Positions 14,401-24,946 of a stretch of 64,000 nucleotides of DNA are shown in pieces; the first letter of the stretch is position 1, and each line of letters starts with the position of its first letter. The position numbers and the translations under genes are program-made. This DNA is from Dioszegia crocea (Eukaryota > Basidiomycota > Tremellomycetes > Tremellales > Bulleribasidiaceae): assembly GCA_001600615.1 (NCBI GenBank), contig BCKK01000008.1:124001-188000 (forward strand), written 5' to 3'. The notes beneath the pieces were generated by a model. It made no database searches. It worked only from the letters and a program-made list of their open reading frames with translations, and was not told the DNA's origin.

Positions 14401-15981
14401 TGGAGAGAAGTATGTCGAATATACACAGGCGGAGGAGGTACCTGTCAAGAAGGAGAAGGAGGCTGCGATTACTCAGACAACTCGAGAATCTGCACCTTCA
14501 CCTCTACCCCCCACACCTCGGCCTCTACCTCCACACCAACAAGTCAGATCCGCGCCTGTCCCCGCCCTGTCATCCAAGGCGACAAAGGCAGTGGATGACG
14601 ATGAGGATAACGATCCGGTGATTGTGGAGAAACATGACCCGAAGGCTGCTGCAGAAGAGGCGACGAGGCAAATGAAGAAAGTGAGCTTTGCCGATCGTAC
14701 GGATTATGAATAAGCTGACAATTGTCCAGATGGAAGATCGGATCGTAACTCAATTCCGACAAGCCCTTTCGGCCCAAGTTGGAGGTATCAACACGCGCAT
14801 TGAAGCCATTGGTGGCGATAAGCTTGCCGGTGAGGTTGCGGAGAAGGTCGAGAAAGGTTTGAAGGGGTATATATCGGAGTTGATGAAGGATGAAATCAAG
14901 AAGAGGTCAGTAGGCGATGGGTCCAGCTTTTCTCTTTCTAAGCTGACTTGAACAGTGTCATACCCTCCCTCACCTCATCTGTCAAATCCGAACTGACCTC
15001 TGCTCTCCCAAGCCTCATTTCATCATCGCTTAACGACACACTCCGCCAAACACTACCCAAAGACCTCGACCGAATCCTCGTTCCGGTCGTTCAACAGAGT
15101 GTGGCACAGGCTGTACAGGCTTCAGTGGACCGTACGGTCCACGATGCCATCAAGAGGGTTGTCTTGCCTGGTGTTATGCAGGGTATGGCTAAGATGTTTG
15201 AGGGTCTGGCTGGGGAGTTGAAGGGCGATATTCTACAGTAAGCTATCCGCCCCACGTGAGTCATGATGGCGTAAGCTGACTTCTCAGGATGAGGAAAGAC
15301 CTTACACCCCCTCCTGCTCAACCCGACGTTCATGCGCTGCAGCTCAAGTCTATGGCTGAGTCCATGGCGGATCTCCAGCGTCAGCTCGCTGTTCTTACCG
15401 AGCAGGTCAGGGCTGCTCCTCCTGCACCGGTAGCACCTCCCATGCCCCAGCAGCAGCAGCAGCAGCAACAGCAACAACAACAGCAGCACCGCCCTGCTCC
15501 TGTCGATGCCCCTCGCGCGCCTGTGCCTACCACATATCAGCCCCCCGCCCCAGCCCCGCCTACGCAACTAGAAGACGCCTTCCTTTCCGCCCTGTCAGCC
15601 ACATCAGTCTCATCCACCCTTTCCCTCCTGAATACGCACTATCACGCCACGGACCTAATCCTCCCTGTCCGCCCCAATCCCAACGCCCCGCCCCTTCTCT
15701 CCCAAGCAGTCCTCCTTACGCTCTATCACCGACTCGCACTCGCCCTCCTCGAACTGCCCCGGGATCACCCAGCAGTCAACAGTGTGATTCAGTGGGAACG
15801 ACGTGTGGCCGGTTTGCTCGATCCTCGATCGACTACAGGCGGGGATATTGCAAGCTTTTACCCGCGCGTCGTCAGTGCCGTCAGGGATATTCTGGAGGGT
15901 GTGATTCAGAGGTATGGGCCGGGTGATGCGGCTGGAAGGGCGTTAAGGGAGGTTTTGGAGGTGGTTGCGCAGCGAGGATAG
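11483..15981 (+). CDS. EDC4: Enhancer of mRNA-decapping protein 4 homologue
   Basis: Eight exons: 11483-12069, 12146-13006, 13060-13247, 13301-13710, 13766-14680, 14730-14905, 14956-15237 and 15288-15981. All phases agree and give 1,370 residues. The order of parts matches EDC4/Pdc1-type decapping scaffolds. First comes a long Ser/Pro-rich disordered N-terminus. It carries NRLLAML at residue 7, NRLLGML at residue 128 and NLLAGL near residue 184. Next is a beta-propeller region (exons 3-5, with repeats such as GRIRLIDRDSGSRIAL and NTLLELVQI). An acidic linker follows, then a helical coiled-coil region with many VVQQSVAQAVQASV-type heptads. After a 13-glutamine tract (15448-15486) the protein ends in an alpha-helical C-terminal domain. 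The protein should act in P-bodies, bringing Dcp2 and Xrn1 together. The start is the ATG next to the first NRLL motif. Confidence 0.88.
15448..15486 (+). repeat. CAG/CAA polyglutamine tract
   Basis: Thirteen consecutive Gln codons, mixed CAG and CAA, within the last exon of the EDC4 homologue. It lies between the coiled-coil region and the C-terminal helical domain. Confidence 0.95.
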
Positions 15982-16633
15982 GTGTGCGGTGGATGTCTGG
16001 GAGGAGCAGTGGGTGGGATGAGAAGTAGTAAGAGATTTCGAGGAGGAATTTCAGGGGGTGGATGATGGTGTGGAATTCGAATGTGGCCGGTCAGGGAGGA
16101 GAATAGGATCGGGTGCTGTGAAAAGGAGCGACCGAGAGAAGACTGTGGCTGAACATACATATAGCATAAGCGAAAAAGACGAATCGCAGAATGATAGCAT
16201 TGATCTAGCATGAGATACCTGATACCTTCCCTTTTCGGTCAGCTGAGGGATTGGCTGTCTCCATGCCGGTTCACATTTCTAATGGGGCGCAGCAATCTAA
16301 CGCATAGGCACAGCTAACTGTGCATGTGACTACGCTGAGCTGCAGACTCGGTTGAGCTTACTCGTTCTTCCACATCATCAGCCACATGCGATTTTCTGAG
16401 ATGTGAGATACCCTAATCGCGAATGGCACGATGACGAAAGATAAGCAATGGGCAAAGTCATTCCTTCTGCTACGCGAGCTGCAAGTCTGCGCGCCAAGCG
16501 GACAAGAGCCTATGCTTTCAAGTGAAGCGGATACATTCACCATCACTGATTATACGTTTACAAGAAATAACTTTCCACTTGCTCAACATTGTCCAATACT
16601 GTCCGATATACGCCTAGCCTACTGATTAACGTC
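15982..16633. other. Convergent intergenic region
   Basis: About 650 bases between the 3' ends of EDC4 and the first lectin-like gene. It probably contains both polyadenylation regions. No gene is supported. Confidence 0.4.
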
Positions 16634-17893
16634 CTACATGGTGAATTTCTGGTAAGGGTCACCATTGGTGGAGCACTGCCAAGTCTGCAAGTCTGCGAAA
16701 AGGTCGTAAGGTCCACCGAGCGTAGGGGAGGACTCCTTCTTGATGTCTAGGCATTGGTCTGTATGATTAGCGGAGATATCGCAGGGCGGGTATACAGGCA
16801 GAGATAGCTTACTATTGGCAGATTCGAATTGAATCCCAGTATTGAACTTCCATAGCTGCTGTGGGTATCCGCCGCAGGTCCAAATCTTCATACCGCCTCC
16901 GTTGGAGGGGTTGGACCCGGCGTCAAGGCAAAGATGGGGGTGGCTGCTGAGCTGGATGAGTCGGGGGGTGTTGTAAGGATTAGGGTTGGTCTGCCAGCGC
17001 TGGAGGTCGGCGAGGGGGGAGCTGTCGGGGAAGCAGCTCGTACTACAAGGGTCAGCTTCTGGGTGCCTCAACCCGACCTCGCCCTCGACTCACATTGACA
17101 CAAGGGCACCTGAGACTGCCTCACCACCGGCCACTGAGACGCAGAGATCGGGGCGACCGACAGGACGAACGCGGATTCCGAGTGTCTTGTCGCCGTCCGG
17201 GACGGCCGGGTTGCGGGATACGTTGGGCAAGACGTCAAAGCCTGTGGCGCTGGGTGCGGGTGCGGCAGAGGAGGTTGCGGAAGGAGTGAAACCCGAGGAT
17301 GAGGAGGAAGGAGTGGGAGATACATTGCCTTCGCCGACAATAAAGACTGTTCGTTAGCTTGATGCCTGCCAAGCAGAGGAAAATGACCTACTCTGATTGG
17401 TGTTGCCTGGTGTACACTGGTATGTCTGCATACCGTTGGTCCCACGGTCCATACACTGATTACCGCCAGTTTGAGCAATTCGGTTGTCGTCGGTCAGATA
17501 CCAGGTCTGTTGCGGTGAGGTGGGGTACTGGTCCCAGACCTAGAGTGCGTCAGCATTTTTTTCGGATACGAGGTATAACAGGATAATATATACCTTGAGG
17601 ACACCATTGTTGCCTGGACTGAGTCCAATATCGAGAGCGTACCTCGAACCCGAGACAGTGATGGAGCCGCTACCCTTAGAGATATCCCATAGGGAGGCAG
17701 TATCGCAAGACTGGGCTACGACGGCAAGTCCGTTCCTGAGCTGGCCATTGGTGACTGCGTCACGCCCACCGTTGATGGAAACGCACTCGCCATCACGTCC
17801 AGTGTGGATGAGTTGGTATAGAGCGCTCTTGTTGATTGGGGTAGCCGAAATGATGGCGAGTAAGGGGAGAAGTGTAAAGAGCTGGGCGAGCAT
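16634..17893 (-). CDS. Secreted ricin-B-type lectin-fold protein, copy 1
   Basis: Five exons on the minus strand: 17893-17594, 17539-17392, 17346-17094, 17042-16813 and 16758-16634, giving 351 residues. The N-terminus (MLAQLFTLLPLLAIISATP) is a signal peptide. Two beta-trefoil-like halves are joined by a Ser/Pro/Ala-rich linker. They carry QxW-type repeats (QQTWYL, QQLWKF, DLQTWQC) and CxD motifs (GNQCMD, HLCLDAGSNP, DQCLDIKK). Such domains bind sugars or are structural; no catalytic domain is attached. Exon number and phases are identical to copies 2 and 3. Copies 2 and 3 have a Lys-Arg (Kex2-like) site after the signal peptide, but here the position reads INKSA, so the dibasic site is lost. 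The protein ends 11-14 residues earlier than its relatives. Confidence 0.88.
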
Positions 17894-17975
17894 TGTGTGA
17901 TGGGATGATGAGTTGAGGGTGGATGAAGGTGATGTTGATGTTGATGTTGAGGGTTCTGATGTTGGTGTCAGGCCG

Positions 17976-18033
17976 CTTTATATATCTATCCAGCTCGACA
18001 CCGCATCTTGGACTCGGCGTTGTCGATGCGGAC
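17976..18033 (-). promoter_or_regulatory. Core promoter module of lectin copy 1
   Basis: Read on the minus strand, GTCCGCA (18033-18027) is followed by a second GTCC-type half (18013-18007), ATGCGGTG (18006-17999) and a TATATAAAG box (17984-17976). The box lies about 85 bp before the ATG. The same order and spacing occur at copies 2 and 3. Confidence 0.75.
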
Positions 18034-18904
18034 CCGAACGGATGGGTCTCCTCGCCATCCTATTGTCCGCACGCGGTGCTGATGCGGTGTCTCGACGGAT
18101 ACACGCGCCGATAGGCAGATCACGAGATGGCGCCTGCGAGTGGGACCTCCGAGTCGAACCTGAGAGGACAGTATGGGCTCGGGGCTGTTGGAAGAGGCGG
18201 TGACACAGTAGATGCGTCATGTACGTTTCAGATTGCGAGATAGCGGGAGCGCGAGTTAAGACCCCGGCAGTCCAGACGTCCATACATCGGGGCGGTGTGG
18301 AGTATTGACGCAATTGGATAACAGCATCTGTAAACCTCGCATGCTATCTGTCAGCTTATCTGTCGACCGAAATAGATGGATAGTGCGCTAACGAAATAGG
18401 CAGCGAGACAACGATGCGTGAAGATTGAGATCTGGTCGGAGGACCGCTGACATTCTTCCAGGTACGGATGTGAAACTTGGCTCATATCTTTCCGCTTCGG
18501 GCAATTAACGCTGGGCCAGTGACAGGGGTCGGGCTGCCGAACAGCGGTAGGTTGAGGTATGCGGAGGTATGACGCAGTACTTAGCCACGGCCCGAACCCG
18601 GCTCCGGGATGTGTATGCCATCTCGGGCACAGCTTCCAACGGAGCGAGAGACTCACGGCCCCCGCTAACGATGTGGAGGCAGAAGGCGCCTTGTTGACAT
18701 ACAGTAGCCCTCGCGATTTTCACCGCATCCTAACACATCAGCAGACGCATCATCGATGGTCGATCCACCTGACGAGATGCGGCGGCGGCACTGATACTGT
18801 ACATCCGGCGGCTTTGTTCAGACACCGCCTGTCCGCGTGGGAAGAGAGACCCGGGTGAGGTGGGGAGGGTCCTACACTGCACGCTTTGCCAGCTGCTTGC
18901 ACAG

Positions 18905-18968
18905 GTCCGCACTCGAGCGCTCGACGAAAAGAGGTCCGCATGCGGTGCTGACCTCCATGGATATAAAA
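18905..18968 (+). promoter_or_regulatory. Core promoter module of lectin copy 2
   Basis: GTCCGCA occurs at 18905-18911 and again at 18934-18940. The second copy overlaps ATGCGGTG (18940-18947), and a TATA box (ATATAAAA) lies at 18961-18968, about 100 bp before the ATG at 19064. Confidence 0.75.
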
Positions 18969-19063
18969 GACAGGCGGTCCCCACTCCGTCTTCAGTACTT
19001 GTTTCACACCTCCTACCATTTAATCCATCGCCATCTCCCAAAGCATCCTCCCACATACCCACA

Positions 19064-20357
19064 ATGATCGCCAAACTCTTCGCCCTGCTCCCCCTCCTGG
19101 CCCTGGCCTCTGCCGGCCCCATCACCAAGCGCGCAACCGGCCAGCTCATCCAGACGGGCCGAATCCCCGGCGAGTGTATCTCAGTCCAGGGCGGTCGTTC
19201 AGCCGTCACCAACAATCAGCTCGGGGACGGTACCGCTGTCATTGCCCAATCATGCGACTCTGCCTCTCTCTGGGATATCTCCAAGGGCAGTGGCTCTGTC
19301 GTCGTCTCTGGTACCAACTATGCCCTCGACATCGGACTCAACCCCGGTAATAACGGTGGTCTCAAGGTGAGTTCTCTCGATCCTGGCGTGTGTTATGTCA
19401 AGTGCTGATTCTTTGACAGGTCTGGACTTCCTACCCCGGCGCCCCTCAGCAGACCTGGTACCTCACCGACGATAACCGCATCGCGCAGACCGGTGGTAAC
19501 CAGTGTCTCGACCTAGGAGATAATGGGCTGCAGACCTATGAATGCACCACGGGCAACACCAACCAAGGTACGTTCTCCTGCCCCACTACTTCACTACCTC
19601 AATACAAGGCTGACAAAGTGCAGTCTTCAACGTCGGCGCAAGCGGATCTCCTGCTCCATCTTCCGCTTCATCTTCCGCGCCTTCGCCTTCCACTACCTCC
19701 TCATCTGCCCCCGCCCCAACTTCTACCGACTTCAACGTCCTTCCCAACATCCCTCGGACTGAGCCATTCTCCGACACACCTGGAACTGGCGTCCGCATTC
19801 GCCCTGAGGGCCGGCGTGATCTCTGTGTCGGTGTGACCAATGGCTACGCTGGTGTTGGTTCCCCTGTGGCTATGTGAGTCTCATCGCCAGTAGTCTTGCG
19901 AACTCAGGGCTGATTCCACAGCGTACCATGCTTGGCCGATGACTCTGGCTACGCCGATCTCCAACTCTGGGATCTCAACTCCAGCAGATACGGCGGCTCC
20001 CATCAAGTCCAGCTTGTGGGTCACCCTGAGCTGTGTTTGGACGCGGGGACCAACCCGGGCAACGGCAGCGGCATGAAGGTGTGGACTTGTGGCGACAATC
20101 TCCCTCAGCAGCAGTGGTCCTTCAACGCTGGAAAGATCCCTCTGCACTTCCAGACTGCCAACAGTGAGTCTCCTCCCCCGTGAACCCTCCAGCCATTGCT
20201 GATCCCAGACCAATGCTTGGACATCAAGAAGGAGTCCAGCCCCAGGCAGTCTCAGCCGTATGACTCCTATGCCGACCTGCAGACCTGGGATTGCTCGACT
20301 AACGTCGACCCCTACCAATCTTTCCAGATCCAGTACCTCAAGTATGACAACATGTAG
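19064..20357 (+). CDS. Secreted ricin-B-type lectin-fold protein, copy 2
   Basis: Five exons (19064-19366, 19420-19567, 19624-19873, 19922-20163, 20209-20357) encode 363 residues. A signal peptide (MIAKLFALLPLLALASA) is followed by a short propeptide ending in Lys-Arg, a likely Kex2 site. The first trefoil-like half contains GECISVQGG, SLWDISKGSGS, QQTWYLTDDN and GNQCLDLGDNG. A Ser/Pro/Ala linker in exon 3 leads to a second half with RRDLCVGV, ELCLDAGTNPGNG, QQQWSF and NQCLDIKKES. The tail is YDNM, shared with copy 3. Intron positions and phases are the same in all three copies, so they are recent paralogues. The protein should be secreted and may bind cell-wall or environmental glycans; this is inferred from the fold. 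Confidence 0.9.
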
Positions 20358-21483
20358 AATGGAGCAGAAGAACATTGGGTCCGAGGACCTGGAGGAGAAG
20401 GACAATTGATATTACATCTATAGTGCTCATGTAGCTGTGGCGGCCATGTATCCATGATTCTATGAGACAAGGCTGGGTCAAGTTGTCAACGTCCAGACTC
20501 AACCGTCAGGCAAAGCTTTGCCTTTGCCATTGGCCCGCACTCCCTGATAGTAGCTGATGGGCCCTCGTCTAGCGTTGCAGGACCATCAAGACCTGTCTGT
20601 TAAGTAGCATGATGCGTGCCGCAGTGGCCCCGCCCCTCTCTACCCACCCACCATCTCATGCATCCTATTGTCCAACTGATCCATGGCCCTCATCGATCAT
20701 CATCATATGCCTAGCTCGGAGCCGACTTCGGTGGTTGACGTAAGATCCCGGGATTGCGTCATATCTCTTCGGCAAAGGACCCGCCTGGACCCCTGACAAC
20801 GGCTGTTCGGAACTGCTCAAAGAGGAAAGCAGATCCGGACTGGCCCGCGGCAAAGCTGACAACACCGCCGGGGAGAGCGTCTTGATGTCAGGGGTACTCC
20901 GACCAGATCTCAACTCTTCCATCTGGCGCATCCGGGGGTTGTCCATCTCGTTGCTCTCTCGTATACCTCTCGTTGCTGCTTACACTAGTCCAAAGACGTT
21001 TCTATTCCTGAATACAGACAACATGCGGCTGTCTTTCCGTGTCACAGCCCCGCTCGGACACGTTGGCTCTGTTGGGCCACTTGGGCCTCCCGTGAGCTGA
21101 TCATGACGCGCCCATCACCGCCTCTCGAGGACGGCAAACCACACCAGTTGCCCGGTCGATCTTCAGCACCATCGCCATCGCCTAAAGCCCAGTCATCGCT
21201 TTCAACTTTTTCTCAGCTTTCCGTCGGAGCCGAAGGCTGGCGGTGGCGCACCGCACGTACATCCGACAGACCCCGCGTCGGAGACCGCCCGAGTGGGGGA
21301 CGTCAGCAGGTGGGGGACCTGATACCTTCGCACGGGTCCGCACTGGCATCGCCGAGGTCCACATGCGGTGTTGACTTCTGATGAGTATATAAGGCGCACA
21401 CAGCTCCACCTACCCAAACATCAACACTCACATCTCCCCCCCACAACTTCAAGTTCGACACACCACAAGCCCAATCCTCCACA
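20358..21483. other. Intergenic region between lectin copies 2 and 3
   Basis: About 1.1 kb containing the promoter module of copy 3 near its right end. A 93-codon minus-strand frame (20946-20665) has no supporting motif or splice structure. Nothing else was recognised. Confidence 0.45.
21336..21394 (+). promoter_or_regulatory. Core promoter module of lectin copy 3
   Basis: GTCCGCA (21336-21342), GTCCACA (21357-21363) overlapping ATGCGGTG (21363-21370), and TATATAAGG (21386-21394). The TATA box lies about 95 bp before the ATG at 21484. Confidence 0.75.
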
Positions 21484-22789
21484 ATGCTCGCTCAACTCTT
21501 CGCTCTCCTACCCCTCCTCGCTATCGCTTCGGCTAGCCCTATCGACAAGCGCGCCACTGGTCAGCTCATCCGGGTCGGTCGTAACCCCGGCCAGTGCCTT
21601 TCCGTCGATGGTGGTCGAGACACCGTCAGCAATGGCCGAGTCCACGATGCTACCGGTGTTGTCTCCCAGTCATGCGATACTGCCTCCTTGTGGGACATCT
21701 CCAGGGGCAGCGGGTCGGTCATTGTGTCCGGCACCAACTATACTCTTGATATCGGACTCAACCCTGGCAACAACGGTAACCTGAAGGTATGTCTTCTTCC
21801 GTCCAGCCTCCAAGACAACGCTGACGGCATAGGTATGGACCTCATACCCCGGTGCACCCCAGCAGACTTGGTACTTGACCGACGACAACCGGATCGCTCA
21901 GACTGGCGGTAATCAATGTCTTGACCAAGGCGACAATGGTCTGCAGACATACCAGTGCACTACTGGCAACACCAACCAAGGTAAGTCTTCCATCTCCCCT
22001 CCGGCGTACCTGAAACGCAAGCTGATCATCCAGTTTTCACCGTTGGTGGAGGTGGTGGATCACCGCCCGCTATCTCATCCTCCGTCGCTCCCTCTCCTTC
22101 CGCCACCGCCTCTCCTTCTACCACCTCGTCTGCCTCTGGTCCAGTCTCGTCAGACTTTAACGTCCTTCCCGGCGTCACTCGGACTCAGCCATTCTCTGAT
22201 CTCGGATCCGAGGGCGGTATCCGTATCCGCCCTGTCGGCCGTCCTGATCTTTGCGTTGGTGTCGCCAACGACAATGTATACTCTGGCGCGCCTCTGGTCA
22301 TGTAAGTACCGACTGCTCACTCATCACACAATGAACAGCAGCTGATCCCTCTAGTACCCGATGCTTCAACGACAAGACTGGCTACGCCGACACTCAACTC
22401 TGGAAGCTCAACGACAACCGATACAATTACCCGCGCCAAATTCAGCTGGCCAGTCACCCCGAGCTTTGCCTGGACGCAGGTTCCAACCCTGACAATGGCG
22501 GTGGTATGAAGGTTTACCAGTGCTATGACAACTTGGCACAGCAGCAGTGGAACTTCAACACCGGCTTGCAGTTCAAGACTGCCAACAGTGAGTTTAGGCG
22601 TCCACTTATATGTGCCGGGTAGCCTTGCTGATGTCCACAGACCAATGCCTCGACATCAAGAAGGAATCCAACGGCCGGGCTGGGATGCCCTACGATTCCT
22701 TTGCCGACATGCAGACTTGGCAATGCTCCACCAACAGCGACCCTTACCAGAACTTCGCCATTGAGTACGCCGTTTACGACAACATGTAG
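21484..22789 (+). CDS. Secreted ricin-B-type lectin-fold protein, copy 3
   Basis: Five exons (21484-21786, 21833-21980, 22034-22301, 22355-22587, 22641-22789) encode 366 residues with the same exon phases as copies 1 and 2. The signal peptide MLAQLFALLPLLAIASAS is followed by PIDKR, a likely Kex2 site. Both trefoil-like halves keep the QxW and CxD motifs (QQTWYL, GNQCLDQGDNG, ELCLDAGSNPDNG, QQQWNF, NQCLDIKKES). The linker has a GGGG start and Ser/Pro/Ala repeats. It is closest to copy 2 in the C-terminal half (YDNM ending) and to copy 1 in the signal peptide. It is probably co-regulated with the other two through the shared promoter module. Confidence 0.9.
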
Positions 22790-23520
22790 TGGAGCGCGTT
22801 CGGACACTCAGAACCAGGACAATGGACACTCTAATCTATAGTACGCTCATGAGCTTGTAGCTATCATCGAATGTATCGGCTTGACTTGAACTTCACCATT
22901 TCGCTTCGTCTTCCGCTTCGTCTGCTGCAGTGCTGGAAGTCGAATGTTTCCGCGGTTTGAGAGCTAAGAGACGTATGCATCTCTCTTTTTCCGAAGGTGT
23001 AGAGTACGACAGAAAGGCGAAATTCAACACATACCACTGTCGAACTTGGAAGTATGCACCTTCTTTTCTAAGCTCGAGCTTTAAAGCATGCTCACAGGTC
23101 CCAGCATGTACGACATCGGGCCCCGGGTGCGCACCCTTTGAGACACCTGGTATCTCCTGTATATCCCCCCTTTGTGGGTTCTGCCCCTACCCCCTCGAGC
23201 TCACTCTCGTTGTCTGTCGGAGATGCTCCTTTAAATGTAAGTTTGCGGGGATTCGGGCAATGCGCACAACCATGGGGATACGGTCTCACTCTTGCTTTAC
23301 ATCTTCACATCATCAGATCAAGCCCTCATCCACAATCCAACCGATCGTCAATCAATTGCAACACGCCAGTGCCACCGAAGCAACCGAGCGCTAGCTCCAA
23401 TTCACAATCCCGTGCTATCTTTTCCGCTAGCATTACTACCACGCTCTCCATAAGATCCCTGCTCTTCGTCACGAGAAATTGACCTTCAAAATCAAGCACA
23501 TCATTTCTCAATCCATCTCC
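22790..23520. other. Intergenic region
   Basis: About 730 bases between lectin copy 3 and the intronless unknown gene. Only short unsupported frames were seen; it presumably holds the 3' UTR of one gene and the promoter of the next. Confidence 0.4.
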
Positions 23521-24483
23521 ATGTCAGACACGGCCTTCAGCGGCACTACGTCGAATGTCGATTCGACAGCCGGAGGAACGAATGCATCCGCGTTATCCGC
23601 TGACCCGACGGAAACCAGACAGGCGTACAAGGCCAGGAAGAATACAAGGCGCCGAGACGCCACCGAGACATTCCGAAAGCTAGTCACGGAGCACGAAACG
23701 CTCGAAGACTTTTTCCTCCTACTTTCTGTGGCGGCCAGCAAACGGCCCTCCAGTGGGTCTGGCACACTCACAATCTCGGCCACGACTTCCGCAGACGGGA
23801 CTGAGATCGTACCCAGCATGGTCGCTATTGAGGGCGTGTGCATCATAGCGCCTAAGCCCTTAACTCATGGACAGAAGCGCACATCAAAATACACCCCAGT
23901 GGCTGACGGATCTCGTTCTGTTCGAAAAAAGCGATCGAAAACGCAGGACCCCGACCCAGTGGCGAGGAAGCAGCGCGGGTCTGCAACGCAGACTGCATGG
24001 GCCCTCAGGATGCAGGTCGAAAAGGCAGAGCGCGAGGGTCGCGTGGCGCTGCTCCGGCCAAGGTTTGAAGCAATTCGGGACAAGTTCCCACGAGTTGAAC
24101 CAGGTCAACAGACCTGCATGACCATGACCCCCAGCCATGATGATCTCGCCGTTTGCTCTGAGTCAGAGGCCAATCAACTCTGGGGAAGGAAGCGTTTTGA
24201 CGAACTTGAAGGCGTGAGTGGACAGATGGCGCTTTTGTACTCTGCTGAGTTTACGGACCCTGACGGTACGGGGATCACTGAGGGCGAGAGAAGCGTTCAA
24301 ACTCTGGCCTACGAGTTGCTGCCTGAACCCGGCGGTCTGAACGAGGACGATGCAAGTTATGGGCAGGAGGAAGGTCTGCACGCGGCTCGGAATGGCGAAG
24401 ATGATCCATATGGCCAGGATGGCATAATGGGGAGAGAAGAGCTGGAACAGCTGATCGACAAGTGTGACATGACAGCCTCGTAG
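23521..24483 (+). CDS. Hypothetical protein, intronless, 320 aa
   Basis: A single open frame from ATG 23521 to TAG 24483. I do not recognise the family. The N-terminal third is Ser/Thr-rich, followed by a basic segment (YKARKNTRRRDATETFRKL) that could be helical and DNA-facing. A second basic cluster (SVRKKRSK) resembles a nuclear localisation signal. The C-terminal third is acidic. There is no signal peptide or membrane segment. The lack of introns contrasts with almost every other gene in the window and could mean a recent origin, a retrocopy or transfer. The ATG was chosen as the first Met of the open frame. Confidence 0.6.
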   Translation: MSDTAFSGTTSNVDSTAGGTNASALSADPTETRQAYKARKNTRRRDATETFRKLVTEHETLEDFFLLLSVAASKRPSSGSGTLTISATTSADGTEIVPSMVAIEGVCIIAPKPLTHGQKRTSKYTPVADGSRSVRKKRSKTQDPDPVARKQRGSATQTAWALRMQVEKAEREGRVALLRPRFEAIRDKFPRVEPGQQTCMTMTPSHDDLAVCSESEANQLWGRKRFDELEGVSGQMALLYSAEFTDPDGTGITEGERSVQTLAYELLPEPGGLNEDDASYGQEEGLHAARNGEDDPYGQDGIMGREELEQLIDKCDMTAS

Positions 24484-24946
24484 AGTAGGAATTAGTCAAT
24501 TACAAGCTGGGTGGTATCGCGACTTGTTCATCAAACGTTCATGCACCACCTACAGAGGATCCGAGGCCGTCACGCATCAGTCCTGCATCAGGCACGAGAT
24601 GTAACGCTCGGAGCTATTTTGTGCGTTTCAAGTTGTGCCTCGGGCGTTTCACGATTTGCCAAGCAAGGTTTGGGTGGGGCCGAGCCTTGAGCCCGTCTTG
24701 GAGGGAGAAACGCGTCAGTAAGGGATGAAGAGTGATCCCTTCTGTTGACTCCCTTTGTACCTGGTCCCCACGCCCTCTCCCAAGGTATATATACCCGGGC
24801 CCATACCCCTCTCCATCGCCATTACCACCGTAGCAAATCGCCACCATACCGATCTCGTCATCTTGGCGTTTTTCCTCCCTAGCCTCGGCCGAATAATTCA
24901 ATCGTCAACAACCTTCACCTTCCGTCAGCATACATTTCCCTTAACG
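24484..24946. promoter_or_regulatory. Promoter region of the GPI-anchored glycosidase-like gene
   Basis: The gap contains a TATATATA string at 24786-24793, about 155 bp before the ATG at 24947. It is a plausible TATA box. No gene is supported here. Confidence 0.45.

Larger units (their letters stand above)
17894..19063. other. Shared upstream region of lectin copies 1 and 2
   Basis: This 1.17-kb gap separates two divergent paralogues and contains both promoter modules. A further module-like string, GTCCGCA followed by CGCGGTG and ATGCGGTG, lies at 18065-18090, away from any start codon. No gene is supported in between. Confidence 0.6.

Noticed and set aside
20665..20946. 93-codon minus-strand frame between lectin copies
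   Set aside because: No recognised motif, no splice partners, and it lies in a promoter-containing gap.
16634..22789. Possibility that the lectin-like proteins are ricin-type toxins
   Set aside because: Only the B-type lectin-like fold is seen; there is no ribosome-inactivating catalytic domain.
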